Assembly (NCBI GenBank): GCA_964633465.1
Contig: CAZWGB010000034.1
Location: forward strand, 1 to 13,578
Origin: DTSX01 sp964633465
GTDB lineage: Bacteria > Pseudomonadota > Gammaproteobacteria > Steroidobacterales > UBA11654
Length of the DNA stretch: 13,578 nt
Direction: 5' to 3'
Below the pieces are notes generated by a model, which saw only the letters and a program-made list of their open reading frames with translations, was not told where the DNA came from and made no database searches. Each line of letters starts with the position of its first letter. Position 1 is the first letter of the stretch. Positions 6,344 through 12,650 of this stretch are shown here, one piece after another. The translations under genes and the position numbers were made by a program.

Positions 6344-8569
6344 ATGAAAAGAATGTTAATCAATGCAACTCAAGAAGAAGAGTTGCGAGTGGCCATGGTC
6401 GATGGCCAAAAACTTTATGACCTTGACATAGAAATAAAGTCGAGAGAACAAAAGAAAAACAACATATACAAAGGGAAAATCAGCAGGATAGAACCTAGCC
6501 TAGATGCAATTTTTGTTGACTTTGGATCTGAAAGAAATGGTTTTCTTCCTTTAAGAGAAGTTTCAAGGGAATACTATTTATCTGAACCCATACCAGGAGA
6601 AAAAAGAGACATCAAGAAACTTCTAGAGGAAGGTCAAGAAATCGTTGTACAGGTTACCAAAGAAGAGCGTGGCTCCAAAGGTGCAGCCCTGACGACATTT
6701 ATTAGCCTAGCTGGTCGATTCATTGTCCTAATGCCCAATAAAGCAAAAGCTGGAGGCATATCAAGAAAAATTATTGGTCAAGACAGGGAACAAATCCTGG
6801 ATAGCATGGACAATCTTGGAGTTCCTAAAGAAGCTGGATTGATCATTAGAACTGCTGGCGTAGGTAGATCTGATATTGAGCTCGAATGGGATCTAAAACA
6901 TCTGCTGAGTATTTGGAACTCGATAAAAAAAATAGCAGTTAATACTGAAGCTCCAGCTTTAATTTTCAAAGAAAATAATTTGATTGTTAGGGCCATGAGA
7001 GATCATCTGAATGATGAAATAAATGAAATAATTGTCGACGATGAAAACACATACAAAGATGCAAAAAAATATCTTAAACAAGTTACTCCTAACAACCTGA
7101 AAAAACTTTCATATTTTAAAGAAACAACACCTTTGTTTACCAGATTCCAAATTGAACATCAGATTGAATCAGCATATTCAAACAAAGTTACACTACCCTC
7201 AGGTGGTAGCGTTGTGATTGATTACACAGAAGCATTGGTCTCAATTGACATTAATTCTGGAAAATCAACAAAACAATCTGATATTGAATCAACTGCATTG
7301 GCAACAAATTTAGAAGCCGTAGAGGAAGTAACAAGACAATGTAGACTGCGAGATTTAGGTGGCTTAATCGTTATTGATTTTATAGATATGAGGCAATATA
7401 GAAATCAAAAACAAATAGAAAATGCACTAAAAAATGCGATTAAACTAGATCGAGCAAAAATTTCTATTGGTCATATTTCCAAATTTGGTTTACTGGAAAT
7501 GTCCAGACAAAGGTTAAGGCCATCATTAGGAGACTCAGCTTACAGAATCTGTGCAGATTGTAGTGGCATGGGTCGAATTAGAAGCACGGAGTCTTTAGCA
7601 TTAGCAGTTCTTAGACTGGTTGAAGAGGAAGCAAGAAAAGAAAACACTAGTAGTGTCATTGCTGACATACCATCAGATGCCGCAACGTATCTTTTAAACG
7701 AAAAAAGACAATGGATTAAAGATATTGAACAAAGAGAATCTGTAAATGTGATTTTGATTGCAGATTCGGAACTTTCAAGTGTTAACTTCTCAATTAAAAG
7801 ACTGAGAAAAGATGAAGCTAATTTAACCGAATACAAGAAAGCAAGTTACAAATTAGCGAAAACAATTAAACAAGATGATGCGTCTTTAAGTCCTACTAAC
7901 CAAGCAAAAAATAAACCCAGGAACTCAAACCCTAAGCCACTCACCGCTTGGGATATTGATGATGTCCAAACACCAAATTTGATCGACAGGTTTAAGTTTT
8001 GGTTGGAAAATAAACAAAACAATAAAGTAAAGACTAATCAAAGTAAGAATAAAGCAAGATCTAAAACAAGAAAAAGCATGCATGGAGTTGATAAAAACAA
8101 GAGAAAAAAATCAACTAATAAAAGAAAAACGCCAAACAAACCTTCAGTCAAGAAGGATTTTCCCAAAAAGAAAACTGCTCAAAAAGGACCCAAAAAGNNN
8201 NNNNNNNNNNNNNNNNNNNNNNNNNNNNNNNNNNNNNNNNNNNNNNNNNNNNNNNNNNNNNNNNNNNNNNNNNNNNNNNNNNNNNNNNNNNNNNNNNAAA
8301 CTGCTCAAAAAGGACCCAAAAAGGAAACTGCTCAAAAAGGACCCAAAAAGGACACTGCTGAAAAAGGACCCAAAAAGAAAACTGCTCAAAAAGAAGCTAG
8401 GAAAAAAAATCAACAAACTAAGTCCGTGAAGAGTCCAAATGCTTCGAAAGAAACACAAAATCAGCAAAGCAAAGAAAAAAATAATACTGTTGATCAGTCA
8501 GTCGTTGACCAGACTAATGATAAATTATTACCATGGGAGGATATACTCCCTCCGAAAACTAGGTCTTAA
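6344..8569 (+). CDS. rne: Ribonuclease E, with lysine-rich repeat tail; interrupted by an assembly gap
   Basis: RNase E is the membrane-associated endonuclease that starts mRNA decay and processes rRNA and tRNA. The catalytic half is standard: the start MKRMLINATQ, an S1 domain (about 39-119), the 5'-sensor/RNase H-like region (about 120-280), and the DNase I-like core with metal ligands Asp302 (SIDINSG) and Asp345 (VIDFIDM). The zinc-link cysteines are C403-A-D-C406. All are one residue off the E. coli numbering. After about residue 535 comes a short amphipathic segment PNLIDRFKFWLENK (544-557), probably the membrane anchor. A Lys/Asn-rich tail follows with nine-residue repeats (KTAQKGPKK) and then an end with LLPWEDILPP. 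As assembled it is 741 codons against 1061 in E. coli, but 100 N at 8198-8297 replace an unknown number of repeats. The frame stays open across the N run. Ribosome site GAGAGG precedes the ATG. Confidence 0.95.
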   Translation: MKRMLINATQEEELRVAMVDGQKLYDLDIEIKSREQKKNNIYKGKISRIEPSLDAIFVDFGSERNGFLPLREVSREYYLSEPIPGEKRDIKKLLEEGQEIVVQVTKEERGSKGAALTTFISLAGRFIVLMPNKAKAGGISRKIIGQDREQILDSMDNLGVPKEAGLIIRTAGVGRSDIELEWDLKHLLSIWNSIKKIAVNTEAPALIFKENNLIVRAMRDHLNDEINEIIVDDENTYKDAKKYLKQVTPNNLKKLSYFKETTPLFTRFQIEHQIESAYSNKVTLPSGGSVVIDYTEALVSIDINSGKSTKQSDIESTALATNLEAVEEVTRQCRLRDLGGLIVIDFIDMRQYRNQKQIENALKNAIKLDRAKISIGHISKFGLLEMSRQRLRPSLGDSAYRICADCSGMGRIRSTESLALAVLRLVEEEARKENTSSVIADIPSDAATYLLNEKRQWIKDIEQRESVNVILIADSELSSVNFSIKRLRKDEANLTEYKKASYKLAKTIKQDDASLSPTNQAKNKPRNSNPKPLTAWDIDDVQTPNLIDRFKFWLENKQNNKVKTNQSKNKARSKTRKSMHGVDKNKRKKSTNKRKTPNKPSVKKDFPKKKTAQKGPKKXXXXXXXXXXXXXXXXXXXXXXXXXXXXXXXXXXTAQKGPKKETAQKGPKKDTAEKGPKKKTAQKEARKKNQQTKSVKSPNASKETQNQQSKEKNNTVDQSVVDQTNDKLLPWEDILPPKTRS
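8171..8393 (+). repeat. 27-bp tandem repeats coding for KTAQKGPKK in the rne tail
   Basis: Unit copies: 8171-8197, then the N gap, 8298-8323 (first base lost in the gap), 8324-8350, 8351-8377, and a partial copy 8378-8393. The unit reads as nine residues, [KED]-T-A-[QE]-K-G-P-K-K. Copies differ by only one or two bases, and both changes in the 8351-8377 copy alter the protein. A degenerate earlier copy (SVKKDFPKK, 8144-8170) stands just upstream. The near-identity of the copies explains why a short-read assembly broke here. Confidence 0.93.
8198..8297. other. Assembly gap of exactly 100 N
   Basis: A run of exactly 100 N lies inside the repeat tract of rne. 100 is a customary placeholder for a gap of unknown length. 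It does not fit the repeat phase, which needs 27n+1 bases (for example 82 or 109), so the true size is different. Confidence 0.95.
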
Positions 8570-9056
8570 GAGATTTCAAGTGTTTGATCAATCCAATTGA
8601 TGCTTTTTGGAGAAGATCTAAAACAATCTCAAATCCATCTTCTCCTCCATAATAGGGATCTGGTATCTCTATCAATTTGGAATTCTCGTCATACTCTAGA
8701 AAGAGATGTATTTTATTTAAATAGCTCTCATCTGCCATAGATTGCAGAAAACTTAGATTGTAATTGTCCATGGCCATTATGTAGTCAAACCTATTGAAAT
8801 CATTTTGCTCTATTGTTCTAGCAATTTGCTGAGAGATATCAATGCCTCTTTTCATAGCGGCATATTGAGATCTTGAATCTGGTGATTGACCAGTATGATA
8901 ACCATGGGTACCACACGAGTCTATGTAGAAATATTGACTGAGTTTTTGCTCATTAACAATATCTCTAAAAACTCCCTCTGCAGATGGGGATCGACAAATG
9001 TTTCCTGTACATACAAAAAGTATCTTGTGCTTTAAACTTTTTGAATGCTCTAACAT
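8559..9056 (-). CDS. Low-molecular-weight protein-tyrosine phosphatase
   Basis: The family removes phosphate from phosphotyrosine through a cysteinyl-phosphate intermediate, and bacterial members often pair with tyrosine kinases of polysaccharide export. From ATG 9054-9056 the protein has 165 residues, typical size. The P-loop C16-TGNIC-R22-S is at the N-terminus and the general-acid loop is DPYYGG near the C-terminus. The start four bases after the kdsB stop is preferred. A TTG at 9074 would add six residues and overlap kdsB by 14 bases, a pattern seen at other junctions here. Its 3' end overlaps rne by 11 bases on the opposite strand. A phosphatase of this family also follows kdsB in Pseudomonas, but no tyrosine kinase gene is visible here, so the substrate is unknown. 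Arsenate reductase, a related fold, is less likely given the DPYYGG loop. Confidence 0.9.
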   Translation of the reverse strand: MLEHSKSLKHKILFVCTGNICRSPSAEGVFRDIVNEQKLSQYFYIDSCGTHGYHTGQSPDSRSQYAAMKRGIDISQQIARTIEQNDFNRFDYIMAMDNYNLSFLQSMADESYLNKIHLFLEYDENSKLIEIPDPYYGGEDGFEIVLDLLQKASIGLIKHLKSLKT

Positions 9057-9060
9057 AATG

Positions 9061-9798
9061 TCAGTTAGTTCCAAGGATTCTACGAACTTTATGTAAGTCC
9101 TCTTCAGTATCTACATCTGGTCCAGGTGGAATTACTGCCTCTTCAATGATTATCTTCATTTCTAAATCGAAAGCCCTTAGCTGCTCCAGTCTTGCTTCAA
9201 TTTCAGACTTAGTTCTTGGATGTTTGCTAAATATTTTTAGAGCTTCTATTGTGTAAGCATAAATTCCGATATGTCTCCATAGGCCAGTCCTCTGATCAAC
9301 TGAATTTTTAATTTTTCTTCGAAATGAAATTGCCTTTCCATTTGCGTCAAAATCGACCTTAACCACATTTGGATCATTGATTTCTTCTGGGTCAATAATC
9401 TTAGTTGCCAATGTGGCAATTCCAGCATCTGGATTCTTGAACAATAGACTTGAAACTTGGTCTATATTTTCAGGTGGCATGAGTGGGCAGTCTCCTTGTA
9501 AATTTACAATAATTTGATCTGCTTTCCAGTTTTCAATTTCAGCAACTTCTGCAATCCTATCTGTACCTGAGTTATGATTTGCTCTAGTTATCAACGTTTT
9601 AGCATCTAAATTTTGTGTGACTTGTTTGATTTTTTCGCTATCAGTAGCAATGATAATTTCGTTGGCCTGGCTTTTTGATGCAGCTAAAAAGACATGCTCA
9701 ATGAGTGTTTTTCCTGATATGTCTACAAGTGCTTTTCCAGAGAGTCTTTTAGAATCATATCTAGCCGGAATTACAATAATATAATCAGTTAATTTCAC
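9061..9798 (-). CDS. kdsB: 3-deoxy-manno-octulosonate (Kdo) cytidylyltransferase, somewhat divergent
   Basis: KdsB makes CMP-Kdo from CTP and Kdo, activating the inner-core sugar of LPS in the cytoplasm. The 245-residue product has the nucleotide-binding start VIPARYDSKRLSGKAL, ATDSEKI, TRANHNSGTDR, VNLQGDCPLM, DPNVVKV, RHIGIYAY, ARLEQLRAF and DVDTEEDL. Several family positions differ: RLSGKAL for RLPGKPL, QGDCP (101-105) for QGDEP, and RRKIKNSV after residue 159 where SRAPIPW-like sequence is usual. The sugar substrate could therefore be Kdo or a variant such as its 8-amino form. The start is a GTG (9796-9798) inside the last codons of lpxK, 14-base overlap, with GGTGGG eight bases upstream. 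It follows msbA-lpxK as in E. coli, though ycaQ and ycaR are absent. Confidence 0.9.
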   Translation of the reverse strand: MKLTDYIIVIPARYDSKRLSGKALVDISGKTLIEHVFLAASKSQANEIIIATDSEKIKQVTQNLDAKTLITRANHNSGTDRIAEVAEIENWKADQIIVNLQGDCPLMPPENIDQVSSLLFKNPDAGIATLATKIIDPEEINDPNVVKVDFDANGKAISFRRKIKNSVDQRTGLWRHIGIYAYTIEALKIFSKHPRTKSEIEARLEQLRAFDLEMKIIIEEAVIPPGPDVDTEEDLHKVRRILGTN

Positions 9799-10813
9799 TG
9801 TTTTTACCCACCAATTGTTTAATTATTTCATTCAACACATTTTCATTGTCAAAACTGATAGTTGGTTGAACAAGCCAGCTATTATTTGGGAATTCATGAT
9901 CATATTTTACTGCGTCTTTGGGAGTCATGAGAATTGGTAGATTACTTTCCTTTCTAAGCTCAAACAAATCAACTTTCCCATGGTCATCCACTGCAACAGG
10001 TTGGACAATGACGCCATAATCTTTTAAAGACTGGTAAAACCTTTCCTGATTACCAATACCTGCAAGTACAAGGACTTCGGATCCAGTAAAAAAACTAATA
10101 GATTCTCTAGATTGCCCACTGAGGCTTTCCACCGTTTCATTTAAAAGACGAAAATTTGTATATCGGGTATCCTTTGACCAATCTTGTCCGAAATCCTCGT
10201 TATCTCCATTGATAAGAACATAATCAAATGATTGAATTGTCTCCGGTTTTTCTCTCAATGGACCGGCAGGTAAAAGATAACCGTTACCGAAGCCGCGAGA
10301 AGCATCAATAACAAGAATCTCAAAGTCCCTTGCAAGAGAATAATGTTGCAATCCATCGTCTGAAATAATAACCTCTGCGCCTTTAGATACAAGACTTTGG
10401 GCAGCTCTAACTTTGTTAATACAAACACAAACAATTGCGTCTGATTCTCTTGCTAAGTATAAAGATTCGTCTCCGACTTCTTCAGCACTGCTACTTTTTG
10501 ATACAAGAATTGGTTCTCTTCGAGATAGACTACCTCCATAACCCCTTGAAATGATTCCTACATTTTTACCCTGTTTGTGCAAAATTCCTGCAAGCCATAA
10601 AGTCACAGGAGTTTTACCGGTTCCTCCCACATTAATATTACCAATGACGATAACAGGAGCATCGATTTTGAACTGTGTTAAAATACCAAGGCTATAGAGG
10701 TTTTTTCTTAGGTTGGATAATAATCCAAAACAAAAAGCAAGTAATCTCAGAATAACATTCGGCTTCTTGCTGGTATACCAGTTGGCTTCAATTTTACCAC
10801 TAAGTTTTGTCAT
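9785..10813 (-). CDS. lpxK: Tetraacyldisaccharide 4'-kinase
   Basis: LpxK phosphorylates the 4' position of the lipid A disaccharide at the inner face of the inner membrane, giving lipid IVA. From ATG 10811-10813 the protein has 342 residues, close to E. coli's 328. It has a hydrophobic N-terminal helix (about 18-45) and the P-loop GNINVGGTGKTP (58-69). Further family motifs are ISRGYGG, EVGDE, SDDGLQHYSLARD (151-163) and LPAGPLRE (181-188). Starts further upstream (to 10849) would lie deeper inside msbA and add residues without family counterparts. The ATG overlaps the msbA 3' end by 14 bases, and the stop overlaps kdsB by 14. The msbA-lpxK pair is a standard unit: the kinase completes the lipid A that MsbA flips. 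Confidence 0.95.
   Translation of the reverse strand: MTKLSGKIEANWYTSKKPNVILRLLAFCFGLLSNLRKNLYSLGILTQFKIDAPVIVIGNINVGGTGKTPVTLWLAGILHKQGKNVGIISRGYGGSLSRREPILVSKSSSAEEVGDESLYLARESDAIVCVCINKVRAAQSLVSKGAEVIISDDGLQHYSLARDFEILVIDASRGFGNGYLLPAGPLREKPETIQSFDYVLINGDNEDFGQDWSKDTRYTNFRLLNETVESLSGQSRESISFFTGSEVLVLAGIGNQERFYQSLKDYGVIVQPVAVDDHGKVDLFELRKESNLPILMTPKDAVKYDHEFPNNSWLVQPTISFDNENVLNEIIKQLVGKNSEIN
9807..9812 (-). promoter_or_regulatory. Ribosome binding site for the GTG start of kdsB
   Basis: On the minus strand GGTGGG lies eight bases before GTG 9798-9796, inside the 3' end of lpxK. No in-frame ATG lies before the nucleotide-binding motif, so this site backs the GTG start and points to coupled translation. 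Confidence 0.55.
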
Positions 10814-12575
10814 TAAACTGCAATCTGTGAAGCAATGCATACTCACCATCTTGATTGATCAACTCCTTGTGTGATCCGCTTTCGACAATTTCTCCATCAG
10901 CCAAAACAACAATACGGTCTGCTTTTTCCACTGTGGATAGACGGTGTGCAATAACCAAAGTTGTTCTGTTTTGCATCAGTTTTTCTAGGGCATTTTGTAT
11001 GTACCTTTCAGATTCAGTGTCTAAAGCAGAAGTCGCCTCATCCATTATCAGGATTGGGGCATCTTTGAGCAGTGCCCTAGCAATTGCTATTCTTTGGCGT
11101 TGGCCGCCGGAAAGCAATACCCCTTCATCGCCAACCTTTGTTTGTAATTCATCAGGAAGTTTGTCAACAAATTCATCCATGTTGGCAGCCGAAATTGCTT
11201 TTAATATCTCCTCTTCACTGAAGGGTCCATAAGCCACATTATTAAATATGGTGTCATTGAATAAAATTACTTCTTGGGTTACTAAACTGATGTTGTTTCT
11301 CAGTGACTTTAAAGTGTAATCATCTACTGCAAACCCATCAATAAGAAGCTTGCCTTCGGTAATGTCATAGAATCGTGGGAGAAGATTGACCAAGGTTGTT
11401 TTTCCACTGCCTGATTTACCCACAATTGCTACTGTCTCTCCTGGTTGGATAGTAAGATCAATATCACTAAGGGCATTTTTCTGTCCTTTATCATAAGAAA
11501 ATGAAACATTTCTAAACTCAATTTTACCAGTCAAGCCCTCGGTATTGGCAATCAGGTGTTCTTTCTCTCCTGCATCTACTTCATTTTCTTCATCAATCAG
11601 CAAGAAAATACTTGCAGCAGCGGCAATCCCTCTTTGAATCATTGCATTGACATTGGTTAGCCTTTTCAATGGAGTCATAAGCAGCACCATAGCGGTAATA
11701 AAGCCAGTGAAATTGCCAATCTCCATATCCTTAACTTCACCCATTGTGGCTACATACACCACACCTGCAACCCCGAGAGAAGCTACAAAAATTGTTACCG
11801 CATCGCCTATGGCTTTTGTCGAAAACAGTTTCATGTTGTGTTTCCTGTTGCCTTCGTTGACCCGTTCAAACTTTTCACTTTCGTAGTCTTGGCCATTAAA
11901 TATCTTGATGATGCGATGATTCTGTAGAGTCTCCTTGATGAGATGGGTTACATCCCCCATGGAGTCTTGAATTCTCTCGCTGTACCTTCGAAAAAGTTTA
12001 CCCAAGAACCTTACTATCAATGCAATTACAGGTGCCACCAAAAATATCACTCCAGCCAATCTTGGACTTAGATAAACCATGTAGGCGGTCAAAGCTAAGA
12101 TAGTTAATGTATCTCTTATAAGAATGGTGATTGTATTAGAAGTAGATTCGGCAACTTGCTCGATATTGAAAGTTACTTTTGAGAGTAATTCAGCATTAGA
12201 TTTATGATCTAAAAAACTGGTTGGTAGATATAAAAATTTGGTGAAAACCTCTTCTCTTAGAGATTTAATAACCTGTCTGCCAATCCAGCCTATGTTGTAG
12301 ACTGAAAAAAACCCTGAAATACCACGAATGATAAAAATAACAATCACGGCAACTGGAAGATTGAATTTCCATTCTCCTATGTAAGCACCATCTGTTGTGC
12401 CGGCAAAATTATCGGTTAATGTTTTAATCAAGTAGGCAAAGCCCGTGTCTGTTAAAGCATAAATGAGCATTGCCAATGCCCCAAGAATAAAAATCAACCA
12501 ATAAGGGACCGCATACTTTAACAACCGTAAGTAGGTTTTATAACCGGTATTTATTGCTTCTCCGTTTGTCAACAA
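10800..12575 (-). CDS. msbA: Lipid A export ATP-binding/permease protein MsbA
   Basis: MsbA is a homodimeric ABC half-transporter that flips core-lipid A across the inner membrane. The 591-residue protein (E. coli 582) has six expected membrane helices (roughly 25-50, 73-95, 145-170, 172-192, 258-280 and 285-302). The nucleotide-binding domain follows from about 352: Walker A GKSGSGKT (386-393), Q-loop VTQE, signature LSGGQ (488-492), Walker B ILIMDE (508-513) and switch His544. The linker TPLKRLTNVNAMIQRG matches the E. coli protein well. Start is TTG at 12573-12575 (or the next codon, also TTG) behind a strong AGGAG. The next ATG, codon 36, lies within the first membrane helix. lpxK overlaps its end. 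A separate promoter seems to lie in the 75-base gap after lolD. Confidence 0.97.
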   Translation of the reverse strand: MLTNGEAINTGYKTYLRLLKYAVPYWLIFILGALAMLIYALTDTGFAYLIKTLTDNFAGTTDGAYIGEWKFNLPVAVIVIFIIRGISGFFSVYNIGWIGRQVIKSLREEVFTKFLYLPTSFLDHKSNAELLSKVTFNIEQVAESTSNTITILIRDTLTILALTAYMVYLSPRLAGVIFLVAPVIALIVRFLGKLFRRYSERIQDSMGDVTHLIKETLQNHRIIKIFNGQDYESEKFERVNEGNRKHNMKLFSTKAIGDAVTIFVASLGVAGVVYVATMGEVKDMEIGNFTGFITAMVLLMTPLKRLTNVNAMIQRGIAAAASIFLLIDEENEVDAGEKEHLIANTEGLTGKIEFRNVSFSYDKGQKNALSDIDLTIQPGETVAIVGKSGSGKTTLVNLLPRFYDITEGKLLIDGFAVDDYTLKSLRNNISLVTQEVILFNDTIFNNVAYGPFSEEEILKAISAANMDEFVDKLPDELQTKVGDEGVLLSGGQRQRIAIARALLKDAPILIMDEATSALDTESERYIQNALEKLMQNRTTLVIAHRLSTVEKADRIVVLADGEIVESGSHKELINQDGEYALLHRLQFNDKT

Positions 12576-12580
12576 AAAGA

Positions 12581-12585
12581 CTCCT
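12581..12585 (-). promoter_or_regulatory. Ribosome binding site that decides the TTG start of msbA
   Basis: AGGAG on the minus strand lies five bases before TTG 12575-12573 and eight before the second TTG. No suitable ATG exists, so a TTG start is well supported. Confidence 0.7.
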
Positions 12586-12602
12586 GTAGATAAATCAAGT
12601 CA

Positions 12603-12626
12603 ATTATACGCTACTTTTATAGCGCA
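12603..12626 (-). promoter_or_regulatory. Perfect -10 and hairpin between lolD and msbA
   Basis: On the minus strand a hairpin, CGCTA/TAGCG with loop TAAAAG (12624-12609, extendable to seven pairs with one G-U), runs straight into a perfect TATAAT (12608-12603). The best -35 at 17 bases is only TTAGTT. Transcription from here would begin about 20 bases before the msbA start. The hairpin lacks a following T run, so it is not a standard terminator. It may be a processing or 3'-end-stabilising structure of the lolC/E-lolD message. Confidence 0.4.
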
Positions 12627-12650
12627 ACTAACTACATGACTGTGATGTAA

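Noticed and set aside
7540..7836. 98-codon open frame opposite rne
   Set aside because: A shadow of the conserved rne catalytic region with no recognisable product.
8171..8393. CRISPR-like array
   Set aside because: The repeats are directly adjacent, with no spacers, in frame with rne and coding; no cas genes are near.
8144..8467. Open frames in other phases, on both strands, across the rne repeat tract
   Set aside because: They only exist because the repeat unit is a multiple of three and has no stop in these phases, and because N codons are read as open. The rne frame has clear homology on the left side.
8535..8550. GGGAG/CTCCC hairpin near the end of rne as a shared terminator with the phosphatase gene
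   Set aside because: The 5-pair stem lies inside the rne coding sequence and has no T run after it on either strand. It may be chance.
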